A stretch of DNA of 48,622 nucleotides from CAYRFQ01 sp964423615 (lineage in GTDB: Bacteria > Planctomycetota > Planctomycetia > Gemmatales > Gemmataceae). The position numbers and the translations under genes were made by a program. This document shows positions 8,536 through 16,286 of this stretch, piece by piece (within the stretch, counting starts at the first letter, position 1; every line of letters begins with the position of its first letter). Location: contig CAYRFQ010000050.1 in NCBI GenBank assembly GCA_964423615.1, positions 1-48,622 of the forward strand, given 5' to 3'. Below the pieces are notes generated by a model. That model ran no database searches. It saw only the letters and a program-made list of their open reading frames with translations, and was not told the origin of the DNA.

Positions 8536-8553
8536 TTATACACCCGCGTATAA
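8536..8553. promoter_or_regulatory. Palindromic divergent promoter site
   Basis: TTATAC, six bases, GTATAA forms an 18-bp palindrome between divergent genes. The plus strand reads a perfect TATAAT at 8549-8554 and the minus strand TATAAC at 8540-8535, so the palindrome overlaps a -10 box for each direction. No good -35 is seen for either, which fits a regulated promoter. Confidence 0.4.
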
Positions 8554-8607
8554 TCTGTAAGGCAGCACACAGATACATTTTTGGCTCCGCTCTCGAAGGA
8601 CGACACA

Positions 8608-9156
8608 GTGTCCAAACAGCTTCCCCAACATATCGCCGACAAACTCGATGAGCTTGCGGACATCGCGAATGATTTGATGGACGAAGAAGATTATGAAGGA
8701 GCCTTGAAGGCGTTCCGCGAAGGGTTCGAGATCATTCCGCCTCCCAAGAAAGATTGGTCCGCGACCCTATGGTTCTTAGCTGGCATTGGTGACGCCCAGT
8801 GGTTCCTGGAAGATCACAAGAACGGAATCGATACTTGGCGAGATGCGTTGGTTTTTGGTGGCCTCGGAAACGTCTTCGTGCATTTGCGACGAGGCCAAGT
8901 GCTCTATGAACTCGGCGAACTCAAGGAGTCCGCCAACGAATTACTGCGGGCATTGTTGCTCGGTGGGGAAGAACCTTTCGCGGAAGAAGACCGTAAGTAT
9001 TGGGATCATGTGACGTCGGAAGCCAAACCACCCGAGGGGTGGACGAGTTGGGACGGCTGGACGGGGGTTGAAAAAGAAGGTCCGGTATACGAATGGCTCA
9101 TGGACTCAAGCGTATACGAGTTCCGACCCAAGCCGGGAGAGCGGGAAGAAGAGTAG
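8608..9156 (+). CDS. Tetratricopeptide-repeat protein, immunity-like (182 aa)
   Basis: GTG at 8608 is chosen because GAAGGA lies 8 bp upstream; an in-frame TTG at 8581 is the alternative. The protein has two to three TPR-like helical pairs (DLMDEEDYEGALKAFREGFEIIP, then FLAGIGDAQWFLEDHKNGIDTWRDAL, then FVHLRRGQVLYELGELKESANELLRALL) and an acidic C-terminus. This resembles small TPR proteins that occur as immunity proteins in polymorphic-toxin arrays. It is followed by a small membrane protein and a SMI1/KNR4 protein, another common immunity family, which strengthens that reading. No toxin gene is visible nearby. Confidence 0.8.
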   Translation: MSKQLPQHIADKLDELADIANDLMDEEDYEGALKAFREGFEIIPPPKKDWSATLWFLAGIGDAQWFLEDHKNGIDTWRDALVFGGLGNVFVHLRRGQVLYELGELKESANELLRALLLGGEEPFAEEDRKYWDHVTSEAKPPEGWTSWDGWTGVEKEGPVYEWLMDSSVYEFRPKPGEREEE

Positions 9157-9196
9157 AACGGTTCTCGTTAAATTCTGGGATGGAGACACGAAACCT

Positions 9197-9616
9197 ATGA
9201 GCGTTTGGCCATTTCTATTTGGTTTCGGATTGGGGTTCATTGCAGGCACCTGTTTTGGTGTATGTATTGGCATGCGGTTGGGATATCGTTTCGGAGCACC
9301 AGCGTTGTGTCTGGCGGGATGCTTGGTTGTACTCGCTGCGGGCTTCGGCTTCGCAGGGTGGCACTATTGGAAACTCGGTAACTTGCCGACTCCGGAGCGG
9401 TTGATGCCGCCTTTGAAAGAAGGCTATGCTAGCACGGTCAACGAATCCCTGGGGATCGGCGGTGCTCTTGCGGGAGCCGTCATCATGGCCATCGTGGCTG
9501 GAGTGCCGATGGGCAAACGACAGCGGATCCTCGAAGAAGAAAACAAACGACTCCAAGCCCAGATGAACCGCAAGCGAACATTTTGGGAAAAGTTTCGGGA
9601 TTTGTTTTCGAGATAA
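9197..9616 (+). CDS. Small membrane protein (139 aa)
   Basis: ATG at 9197 with GGAG about 11 bp upstream, 40 bp after the TPR gene. Three hydrophobic helices (about 3-25, 32-52 and 80-100) are followed by a charged coiled-coil tail (RQRILEEENKRLQAQMNRKRTFWEKFRDLF). No family recognised. It shares direction and tight spacing with the TPR and SMI1/KNR4 genes, so the three are probably one transcript. It could be a membrane-bound immunity or effector component; that is only a guess from context. Confidence 0.6.
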   Translation: MSVWPFLFGFGLGFIAGTCFGVCIGMRLGYRFGAPALCLAGCLVVLAAGFGFAGWHYWKLGNLPTPERLMPPLKEGYASTVNESLGIGGALAGAVIMAIVAGVPMGKRQRILEEENKRLQAQMNRKRTFWEKFRDLFSR

Positions 9617-9660
9617 CGGTATGCAAAGGTTTCGTGCTATCGAAATTGGGAGAGACAGTA

Positions 9661-10248
9661 GTGGCAGACTCATCATTCACTCGGGACTCTTGGCAACGCA
9701 TCGAAGAGTTTCTTAGATCAAACCATCCGGAGATACACCATTCTCTACAAGGTCCAGCAACCGAGGAAGCGATTGCCGAACTTGAACAGGTCGTTGGCCA
9801 GACTCTCCCGAACGACTTCAAAGAATTATGGCGAATTCATGACGGACAAGACGACGATTTCGGAGAAGGGATCTTCCCGGACTTGTCGTCGGAGGACTGG
9901 CCCGAGCCGCCTTTCTTGTTGATGTCCGTCGAGATGATTCAACAAGATTGGTCGATCCTCAAAGCTCTCAACGCCGAAGGGAATTTCGACGACGTCCGCC
10001 GAAGACCGCCGCCAGAGATTCAAAAGGAATTCTGGCACCAAGGTTGGATTCCGATCGGCCACAACGGTGCAGGGGACCATTATTGTCTCGACATGGCACC
10101 GACCGAAAAGGGAAAAGTTGGCCAAATCATCATCTATTACAATGACGGGCCTGATCCCATCTTGGTGGCCCCGTCATTGGCTGATTGGCTGCACGACTTG
10201 GCCAACGGTCTGGAGTCGGGAAAGTTTCGTTTAGAAGAGGATGAATAA
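9661..10248 (+). CDS. SMI1/KNR4 family protein (195 aa)
   Basis: GTG at 9661 is preceded by GGGAGAG at a good distance. The protein shows the SMI1/KNR4 core: GPATEEAIAELEQVVGQTLPNDFKELWRIHDGQ near the N-terminus, then WIPIGHNGAGDHYCLDMAPTEKGKVGQIIIYYND, and a SLADWLHDLANGLESGKF end. In bacteria this superfamily mostly provides immunity proteins against contact-dependent or polymorphic toxins, though regulatory roles exist. Here it follows a TPR protein and a small membrane protein; no toxin partner is visible in the window, so it may be an orphan immunity gene. Confidence 0.88.
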   Translation: MADSSFTRDSWQRIEEFLRSNHPEIHHSLQGPATEEAIAELEQVVGQTLPNDFKELWRIHDGQDDDFGEGIFPDLSSEDWPEPPFLLMSVEMIQQDWSILKALNAEGNFDDVRRRPPPEIQKEFWHQGWIPIGHNGAGDHYCLDMAPTEKGKVGQIIIYYNDGPDPILVAPSLADWLHDLANGLESGKFRLEEDE

Positions 10249-10280
10249 GCTGATGCCGCACGTTGGCTTTTCGTTGGAAT

Positions 10281-10569
10281 CTAGCTAACAACTTTCTCAC
10301 CAACCGCTGTGAGAACCGACGAGAGCCAAACAAGTGCGTAAGCATGAGGTTCTCGAAGTTCCCTCACCAATTTGTTTGAGTTCGTTCCAATCATCGGACA
10401 ATTGCCCGATCGTCCATTCACTCGGTTGGCGATATACATTGTACCGATCTGCTTTCGAAATGAACCAATAGTAGTCGTTCTCAAGGGACACTTTGGTGTG
10501 TCCTGAATCAGCTAAATGATCCAAAAGTTTCTTGGCCGCGATTCGAGGTTCATTGATTGTAACTTCCAT
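10281..10569 (-). pseudogene. Frameshifted small conserved hypothetical gene
   Basis: Reading from ATG 10569 gives a conserved-looking start (YYWFISKADRYNVYRQPSEWTIGQLSDDWNEL) that then runs into an unrelated 20-residue tail ending near 10297. The adjacent frame continues the expected family ending (REPHAYALVWLSSVLTAVGEKVVS) to a TAG at 10283-10281. The switch lies near 10350-10360. The intact family, about 95 aa, is found in cyanobacteria and other free-living bacteria and has no known function. A one-base indel explains the break; it could be real decay or a sequencing error. Confidence 0.7.
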
Positions 10570-10641
10570 TGGCTCGAAGCCTCTCCTGTATACCTACTCG
10601 ATTTATTATGCTTCTCAAGCTCATCGCAGTAAAACGGAATT

Positions 10642-11448
10642 CTATGACGATTTCTTCTCGTCTGGGCTCCCCTTCGCTCGACGAACTTTATAATTTCCTC
10701 GGCTCTTGTCGTAATCCAGCTCGATCAGTCCCCGTGTCTTGGTATCTTCGAGCAAGTCGGAAAAACTCCGATATCCATAGTATGACTCGTTGAAGTTGGG
10801 ATACACACGCTGGATCGCCTGCTTCAAAACTGAGCCCCAAAGTGGGCTGTAATCCTGCTCCACCGAGTCAAGAATTTCCAACACTTTGTCGATGGCCTCT
10901 TGCTTTTTGTCGACGGGTTTGTCGGCCTTCGGCTTCGGTTTGGCCTTCGCAGCAGCACGCATCAGGTCGTCGTAGTAAATGAACTCATCGCAATTGGCAA
11001 TGAGTAAATCCGAGGTCGAACTCTTCACTCCACAACCTAAAACTCGTTTGTCATTTTCTTTCAGCTTCGACACAAGTGGTGAGAAATCACTATCTCCCGA
11101 AATCAACGCGAAGAAATCGATGTGCTGCTTGGAATAACATAAATCGAGAGCATCAACGACCATGCGGATGTCCGCGCTGTTCTTACCGCTGATTTTGCTT
11201 TGAGGGATATCGATCAGTTCGACGCCTTGGCCATGAAACTCGCGCACGTAATCTTGATACTGACTCCAATCACAATACGCCCGCTTGTAGACTATGCGCC
11301 CTTTTTCAAGTAGCCGCTTCAATACGAGTTGAATTTGGAAGCGACCCGAATTCATGGTTCGTACGCCGATCGCGAGGTTCTCGAAATCGATGAACACAGC
11401 AATGAGTGGTTCTTCCGACATGGAACGACCTGATAGTGATTGTGACAT
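10642..11448 (-). CDS. NYN-domain (PIN-like) RNase with C-terminal LOTUS/OST-HTH domain (268 aa)
   Basis: Residues about 14-165 form a NYN/LabA-like domain with the acidic residues expected for metal binding (VFIDFENL, then SADIRMVVDAL, then ALISGDSDFSPLVSKL). A lysine/proline-rich linker (KAKPKPKADKPVDKK) leads to a winged OST-HTH/LOTUS domain (about 195-260, SVLKQAIQRVYPNFNESYYGYRSFSDLLED). NYN proteins are predicted endoribonucleases, and LOTUS domains bind RNA. The ATG at 11448 has no ribosome site and lies 4 bp from a long palindrome; the ATG at 11421 (MSEEPLIAVFID, 259 aa) is an equally good start. No toxin/antitoxin partner is seen. Confidence 0.88.
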   Translation of the reverse strand: MSQSLSGRSMSEEPLIAVFIDFENLAIGVRTMNSGRFQIQLVLKRLLEKGRIVYKRAYCDWSQYQDYVREFHGQGVELIDIPQSKISGKNSADIRMVVDALDLCYSKQHIDFFALISGDSDFSPLVSKLKENDKRVLGCGVKSSTSDLLIANCDEFIYYDDLMRAAAKAKPKPKADKPVDKKQEAIDKVLEILDSVEQDYSPLWGSVLKQAIQRVYPNFNESYYGYRSFSDLLEDTKTRGLIELDYDKSRGNYKVRRAKGSPDEKKSS

Positions 11449-11746
11449 GGTTTGTAGGGTGAGCCTTGTCCCACTATTCTGTTCCCTACCTCTATTTTGT
11501 AGACCAAGGCTTACCCTACAGCTTCGAGTTCTCCACCTGTTTCGTCAAACCCAACACAACTTATTCGGTCATGGAAGACTGGAGCGATCACTTCATGAGT
11601 GATGGATTCGACGATGAATTCCGTAATTCAATCTAGCATACCCACGATGGTGTTTCGCGTCGATTTCGGTTTTGTGTGCTCCTCTATTGCTATTAAATGA
11701 GAACGATGTGAGATTGCAATCTTCTAAGACGGAGAGCCTGGGTGTT
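11449..11746. other. Intergenic region with MITE-like palindrome
   Basis: Apart from the palindrome at 11453-11520 I see nothing in this stretch. It separates the NYN gene (start) from the toroid gene (stop), both on the minus strand. Confidence 0.5.
11453..11520. repeat. 68-bp MITE-like imperfect palindrome
   Basis: The 16-bp left arm (11453-11468, TGTAGGGTGAGCCTTG) and right arm (11505-11520) are complementary at 15 of 16 positions, with a 36-bp centre. Size and symmetry fit a small non-autonomous element or REP-like unit. No flanking target duplication is obvious. Confidence 0.5.
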
Positions 11747-12853
11747 CTATCGAGGTGAGAGACTTATCGGCAGATTGTCGAGTTGCATGATTATTGAGTA
11801 TACCGCTGTGGAATACACCGGACCAACGAAACGGTTGTTCCAACTACCATTCGGCGACTGTGACTTGACCAGTCTATCGAATAACTTCTTGCGATATCCG
11901 GTCCACGTCACAGGATTCTGATCGTTTGGATCGATGAGCTTGGCCCAACCCTTGTCCCCAAGATGGTGGATCACCTTTGCGTAGTAATAATCGGTATATT
12001 CTGAGGTAACACGCTTGTGGGAAGATTTGTTGAGAACTCGGCTTCTCCGAAGCCACTTCTTGACGTCTTCTCGTTTGGCATCGTCCGACCGTAACGCAAA
12101 GAAGAGAGCTGCCGCAATGATTCCGAGCCGATCATTCCGCTGCCGTCGCACTGGTCGCCACCAAGGTTTTGTTGGAACGGTAGCGAGTGCGACATACTTC
12201 TGCCCACGCCGAATTGTATTTCGGGGAACAGCAATCCCAACATTCCGAACAGCAAGGAGGGCTTGCACCTGAGGAATGGTCGTGGCTGGTTCGCTAGAAA
12301 TGGCTCCTTCTTTCGCCGAGGTATGAAACCAACCACCTTGAGGAGTTTGTGCAGTGATTATGAACTGCACCGCCTGCGTGAGGATCTTCTTGAGAACGTC
12401 TCTTTCGTTCTTATCGAGGTCATCTCCGTAGATGTTTGCGAGGAATAGAACGGCATATCCATGACCAAACATGTACATGTTTTTATTCGTTCGGTGAGTT
12501 CCGCCTATCAAGCCATGTCGTGGAGTCCTGTGATTTGCTTTGGCTTGCGATTTCAGCCACCGGACAGTTTTGGTAATGTGTTTCGAGTATCGACCGGAGT
12601 GCATAGTTGAGCCTTCCATCGACAATGCCATTCCGGCCAAGGCTGTAAGTGCGACGCGAAATTGACCGTCGTTCCCTTCCCAGTATCCTCCACCTTGGCC
12701 ATCGTCTTTCTGCGACTTCGCAAGATACTCGAGTCCCTTTCGGACGGCCTCGCGATACTCCTTCGGAATAGGTGCTGCGTCTGTTGCTGTCGTGATCAAC
12801 GTGACTGTCAAACTCACCAGGAACCAAGCGTATATTCGAGTCAATCGGCTCAT
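11747..12853 (-). CDS. Secreted alpha/alpha-toroid protein, squalene-cyclase/prenyltransferase-like fold, copy 2 (368 aa)
   Basis: A signal peptide (about 1-26, ending at TDAAP) precedes helical repeats with glycine/tryptophan turn motifs (GGGYWEG, then GGWFHTSAK, then NGSWNN), which is the pattern of the terpene-cyclase/prenyltransferase alpha/alpha toroid. The DxDD or DCTAE catalytic motifs of true cyclases are not seen, so it is probably a non-cyclase extracytoplasmic member. It is clearly paralogous to the gene directly upstream at 13189-14319, sharing many blocks such as EYLAKSQKDDGQGGGYWEG and EGSTMHSGRYSKHI. Function is unknown; such proteins are common in planctomycetes. Confidence 0.85.
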   Translation of the reverse strand: MSRLTRIYAWFLVSLTVTLITTATDAAPIPKEYREAVRKGLEYLAKSQKDDGQGGGYWEGNDGQFRVALTALAGMALSMEGSTMHSGRYSKHITKTVRWLKSQAKANHRTPRHGLIGGTHRTNKNMYMFGHGYAVLFLANIYGDDLDKNERDVLKKILTQAVQFIITAQTPQGGWFHTSAKEGAISSEPATTIPQVQALLAVRNVGIAVPRNTIRRGQKYVALATVPTKPWWRPVRRQRNDRLGIIAAALFFALRSDDAKREDVKKWLRRSRVLNKSSHKRVTSEYTDYYYAKVIHHLGDKGWAKLIDPNDQNPVTWTGYRKKLFDRLVKSQSPNGSWNNRFVGPVYSTAVYSIIMQLDNLPISLSPR

Positions 12854-13188
12854 TCTTGATACCTCATCGATGCTAATTGTCGTGACGGGTGATCCGATTG
12901 AGATTCGGTGGGCGGATTAGAAATTTCGACCAGCGAAAGGACTTTGTGCGAACACACAACACGCCAGACTACAGAGTCAACTCCTGAATCACGTTCCGAG
13001 TTATACACTCGCTCGATCCGAGGTCGAATGGCATGCTTGTCGACATAAAGACGACTTGGTCTGAATCATCTGACGTGAAAAATTGGAAATCCTCAACGGA
13101 TAGAAAGCATTGGCTGAATTATGATGGCTTCGCATTCCCGAGCCAATTGGTTCGGGAATGCGAAGCCATCCAGCCCTTGCGTTGGCAA
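12854..13188. other. Intergenic region between the toroid paralogs
   Basis: No gene. It contains the strong palindrome at 13123-13170. Confidence 0.5.
13123..13170 (-). terminator. 48-bp near-perfect palindrome after the first toroid gene
   Basis: Arms 13123-13141 and 13152-13170 are perfectly complementary over 19 bp, and the centre (CCAATTGG) is itself palindromic, so the whole 48 bp is symmetric with one mismatch pair. It lies 19 bp past the stop of the gene ending at 13189. No T-tract follows, so it may act as a transcript-stabilising or Rho-blocking hairpin rather than a classical terminator. Confidence 0.5.
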
Positions 13189-14319
13189 CTATCGTTGGTA
13201 AATTGGTATGGTCGCGCGATCGAGTTGCATGATGGTCGCGTAGAGGGACGTGGAGTAAACTGGACCAATGCCGCTGCGATTCCAACTCCCGTTGGAAGAT
13301 TGGATCGCGACGAGGGAATCGAACAGCTTCTTGCGATAGGCAGTCCACTTGAGGGGATTCGAAGCGTCTTTCCCAAACAACTTGGCCCATCCATCATCTC
13401 CAAGAACATAGACGGCTTGGGCATAATAGTATTTGGTGTATTCGTCGTGGCCTCTGTTGCTGTAAATTTTGCCAAGGGTGTGACAATATTTGAACCACTT
13501 CTTGATGTAATCGCCCTTGTATTGGCCAGCACTGAAGGCACAGGCAATGGCTGCTGCCGTCAACGCCGGTCTTCCACCACTGGTTGGCACGCCACCACCG
13601 CCTCGACGAAGTTTGTAGATCACACCGCCTCGAGTCGTCGTCGAGCGTTGCAAGTATCTTCGGGCGAGTTTGATCGATTGGATGGGCACGGGGATTCCGG
13701 CATTGCGGGCCGCTCTTAGGGCTTGTACTTGGGTAATCGTCACCGACCCTTCGTCGGCGTCGTTAGATTCTTTCGCCGATTTATAGTACCACCCTCCGTT
13801 GGTCGACTGAGCATTGACGGTGTATTGTACTGCACGCGTCAGGATATCTTTGAGTTCTTCGCGGCGATACGCTTTGGCTTCATTACCGTAAACACTCGAG
13901 AGGAACAACATCGCAAAACCATGACCATACATGTATCGGATTCGTTCCCGTGGTTGCGTTCCGCCGATTAAGCCATCGCGTGACCCTCCTTTGTTGGGTC
14001 TAGCTCGCGAAATCAACCATCGGACGGCTTTGCGGATGTGTTTCGAATAACGGCCGGATCGCATCGTCGAACCCTCCATGAGCAATGCCATCCCAGTCAA
14101 ACCAGTCATGGCAACGGAGTATTTCCCGCCATTTCCTTCCCAGTAGCCGCCACCTTGGCCATCGTCTTTTTGGGCTTTCGCAAGATATTCGAGCGCTTTC
14201 CGGACGGACTTGCGGTATTTTCTTGGTAGTGGTTCGGCGTTTGTGGGGGGGACCAAAGTCAGCGTGACGAAACCAATGAATGCCCAGCCGAATCCATAAG
14301 CTAATCGAGTCAAAACCAT
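13189..14319 (-). CDS. Secreted alpha/alpha-toroid protein, squalene-cyclase/prenyltransferase-like fold, copy 1 (376 aa)
   Basis: The signal peptide (about 1-28, ending near PPTNAEP) is followed by the same repeat pattern as the downstream copy: EYLAKAQKDDGQGGGYWEG, GGWYYKSAKES and NGSWNRSG. A glycine/arginine-rich loop (KLRRGGGGVPTSGGRPALT) is present in the middle and differs from copy 2. Both copies have the same length and domain order, so this is a tandem duplication whose members have since diverged. They are probably periplasmic or surface proteins; the substrate or ligand is unknown. A palindrome separates it from copy 2, so each copy may be its own transcript. Confidence 0.85.
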   Translation of the reverse strand: MVLTRLAYGFGWAFIGFVTLTLVPPTNAEPLPRKYRKSVRKALEYLAKAQKDDGQGGGYWEGNGGKYSVAMTGLTGMALLMEGSTMRSGRYSKHIRKAVRWLISRARPNKGGSRDGLIGGTQPRERIRYMYGHGFAMLFLSSVYGNEAKAYRREELKDILTRAVQYTVNAQSTNGGWYYKSAKESNDADEGSVTITQVQALRAARNAGIPVPIQSIKLARRYLQRSTTTRGGVIYKLRRGGGGVPTSGGRPALTAAAIACAFSAGQYKGDYIKKWFKYCHTLGKIYSNRGHDEYTKYYYAQAVYVLGDDGWAKLFGKDASNPLKWTAYRKKLFDSLVAIQSSNGSWNRSGIGPVYSTSLYATIMQLDRATIPIYQR

Positions 14320-14650
14320 TCTCCTAATCAGTCTAGCTTATTAGAGCCTGTATGATACGAGTTTCCATTATAGACGAACCTGAACAACCTATCTGACGAG
14401 AAAAGTGTCGAGGGGTCAAGGAAAGAACGAGAATCAGTAATGAAGGAAAGATTTGCTGTTGGCAGACTCGTTTCACTCCAGTGAAGAGGCCGATCCAAGA
14501 AGGAGCAAAGAACTGTTCAGTGTTGGGTGCCTCCGTAGGCTTTCTCAACACTGCATTGACGACCTCATCTCTCTCGATGTAAAAGAGACAAGTTCGCCAA
14601 GTTGGCGAGTTTTTTTCTTTCCCCACGATCCCAGCCAAAAAGGGTACACG
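14320..14650. other. Divergent intergenic region with structured leader
   Basis: Between the minus-strand toroid gene and the plus-strand TIGR03067 gene. No annotated-size gene, but a series of hairpins and a terminator-like stem with T-run is present on the plus strand; see the leader entry. Confidence 0.5.
14440..14617 (+). promoter_or_regulatory. Possible attenuator-like leader or small RNA upstream of the TIGR03067 gene
   Basis: In order: a 14-codon open frame from ATG 14440 that ends inside the first hairpin, a hairpin at 14472-14485 (TTCACT/AGTGAA), a strong compound hairpin at 14518-14553 (8-bp outer stem CAGTGTTG/CAACACTG, inner stem GCCT/AGGC), and a short stem at 14593-14609 followed by seven T. 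This could be a leader that can terminate early or an independent sRNA. The ribosome site of the 14-codon frame is weak, so a leader peptide is uncertain. Confidence 0.35.
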
Positions 14651-15175
14651 ATGCGATTCAGGATCTTCTCTTTCGCGTTGTCTCTGTGTTTTTTCGCCGC
14701 TCCCCATGTCCAAGGTGGTGGACCGTCTGGCGAACTCAACAAAATGCAAGGTCAATGGGTGGTGAGTGAGATGAAGATCGACGGAGTCACTCTCCCTCAA
14801 GAAAAATTGAAAAACATGTTGGTCGTCATTGATACCAACAAAATGCAAATCATCCCGAACATAAGAATCAGAAGCATCCCCAGGAACTTTTCCCTCAAGT
14901 TGGGAAAGGATGGAAGTCTCCAAACGATAGACATGCAGTTCATCGTCGAAGAAGGGCCGGACGGCAGGAAACCAAAACCGAGGGTGTTGTTGGGGATTTA
15001 TGAACTGAACGACAAGACGTTTCGGATCTGTACGGCCAATAACCCGAGTGACTTGCGACCGACCGAGATGACGTCACTGAAGGGTCGCAACCAGGCTCTA
15101 CTCACCCTTACCCGGAAGCCTCCGGCGAAGAAAACGATGCCCAAGAAGAAAACGAAAGATGACAAGAAGAAATAG
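14651..15175 (+). CDS. TIGR03067 domain exported protein (174 aa)
   Basis: A signal peptide starts at ATG 14651 (MRFRIFSFALSLCFFAAPHVQG); the open frame further upstream crosses the hairpin region and is not protein-like. The mature part fits the planctomycete TIGR03067 family: KMQGQWVVSEMKIDGVTLPQEKLK, a KLGKDGSLQTIDMQF block, GIYELNDKTFRICTA and a final RPTEM segment, probably a small lipocalin-like beta barrel. The tail is very lysine-rich (KKTMPKKKTKDDKKK). TIGR03067 proteins are abundant in Gemmata relatives and have no known function. This one is convergent with the lipoprotein gene at 15273. Confidence 0.85.
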   Translation: MRFRIFSFALSLCFFAAPHVQGGGPSGELNKMQGQWVVSEMKIDGVTLPQEKLKNMLVVIDTNKMQIIPNIRIRSIPRNFSLKLGKDGSLQTIDMQFIVEEGPDGRKPKPRVLLGIYELNDKTFRICTANNPSDLRPTEMTSLKGRNQALLTLTRKPPAKKTMPKKKTKDDKKK

Positions 15176-15272
15176 TCTTGAGCGGACCGCCGAGAACGAC
15201 TTGGGAAAAGCCAAGATGCCACCCTACGGAGGGCAACTCACAGGCTTGCTCTCCAGCAAACCAATAACGGTT

Positions 15273-16016
15273 CTACTTTTTCGTCCCTTCTTTGGTGACT
15301 TCCTGGACTTTGCGGACCTTGGCCATTTGGGTGTTGTAAAGATTTTGCAAGCCATGCATGCGACGACTCAGGACGGGACCGAATTTCTCCAAAGCATGCC
15401 GTTTCGCTCGACCGATGGCATCTTCCTGCTTCAATAAGAACGAGGGTTTGATGAGTCGGGCCTCGCCTTCGCTTTCCAAAGACGCGCAAACTACGCCGCT
15501 CGAGACATCGACGACTCCTGCTTGGAGAAGGAACATCGCGTCGCAATGTTGTCCAGGCACGACGAACCCACCAAGTAACGTCAGGTTCGCCAGGGCACCT
15601 GGGTTGACGTAGTTTTGAGTTTGTGTCGCCCCTTTAACGACGAGCAAAACATCGGCGTTGTATTTGGCGGCGGCCCGACGAAGGGATGGCAGGTCTTTGC
15701 CGTTGGTGAACATGTCCGAAATGATGAACATTCCTTCCACAACGCCTTCTTGTTTCAACCGAGTCCCCCACGATTCCATGTAGGCTCGATCAGCGCTGCT
15801 CCAACTCCAGGAACTGTCGGCGTCATCCGGATAGAGATAGACCGCAACGTTGCACGGGAACTTCAAACGGGGTTTACGGGCCTTGAGCTTCTCGATGCTC
15901 TCCTCAGCCGCTTCCGCTCGATACCCGGACAACTGTTCGCGCAGCGCACTTCGGTCAAAACCCGAGACACAGCCCATTAAACACAACGAACTCAATAGGA
16001 CTGTCAATCTCGACAT
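15273..16016 (-). CDS. Conserved lipoprotein (247 aa)
   Basis: From ATG 16016 the protein opens with a signal peptide and lipobox LMGC, so it is a lipoprotein. The body has an alpha/beta look: FPCNVAVYLYPDD, a helix with DRAYMESWGTRLKQEG, then RRAAAKYNADVLLVVKGATQTQNYVNPGALANLTLLGGFVVPGQHCDAMFLLQAGVVDVSSG. This recalls the group sometimes called rhombotarget lipoproteins, but I cannot confirm it from sequence alone. The C-terminus is a charged helix. It may report or bind something at the inner face of the outer membrane. No operon partner is seen. Confidence 0.7.
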   Translation of the reverse strand: MSRLTVLLSSLCLMGCVSGFDRSALREQLSGYRAEAAEESIEKLKARKPRLKFPCNVAVYLYPDDADSSWSWSSADRAYMESWGTRLKQEGVVEGMFIISDMFTNGKDLPSLRRAAAKYNADVLLVVKGATQTQNYVNPGALANLTLLGGFVVPGQHCDAMFLLQAGVVDVSSGVVCASLESEGEARLIKPSFLLKQEDAIGRAKRHALEKFGPVLSRRMHGLQNLYNTQMAKVRKVQEVTKEGTKK

Positions 16017-16207
16017 TCCTGTGTCCCCCAAAGCAACCACGCAAGAAATAGCTGGAAAGAGAGAGAGAGTGATAGCATCTTTTTTGGAGAAATCAAGACG
16101 AGGTGACTGAGTAGCCAGCGAACCTTCTTGTCAAGGCCGAGACGTCATCACGCCAAGATTCTGCGTGACAGCTTCTCCAAGGCACCTCCAAAACTGGTTT
16201 TGAGGGA

Positions 16208-16221
16208 TTGTGTGCACACAA
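16208..16221. promoter_or_regulatory. 14-bp perfect palindrome upstream of the broken ATPase gene
   Basis: TTGTGTG followed directly by CACACAA forms a perfect 14-bp dyad about 65 bp before the ATG of the truncated ATPase. It is a candidate operator, with no further support. Confidence 0.25.
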
Positions 16222-16286
16222 CTTGCGTAGATGTCTCATCGTCGCTACTAGGATACAAGGGTCACGATAACCATCGAGATAAACCC

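Noticed and set aside
11453..11520. Reading the TGTCCC inside this palindrome as a further ECF promoter
   Set aside because: There is no ACAA 17 bases downstream in the right strand and no T-rich flanks, so it does not match the three-copy element.
13033..13719. Plus-strand open frame of 228 codons over the palindrome and the toroid gene end
   Set aside because: Crosses the intergenic palindrome and is antisense to the toroid gene; no family match.
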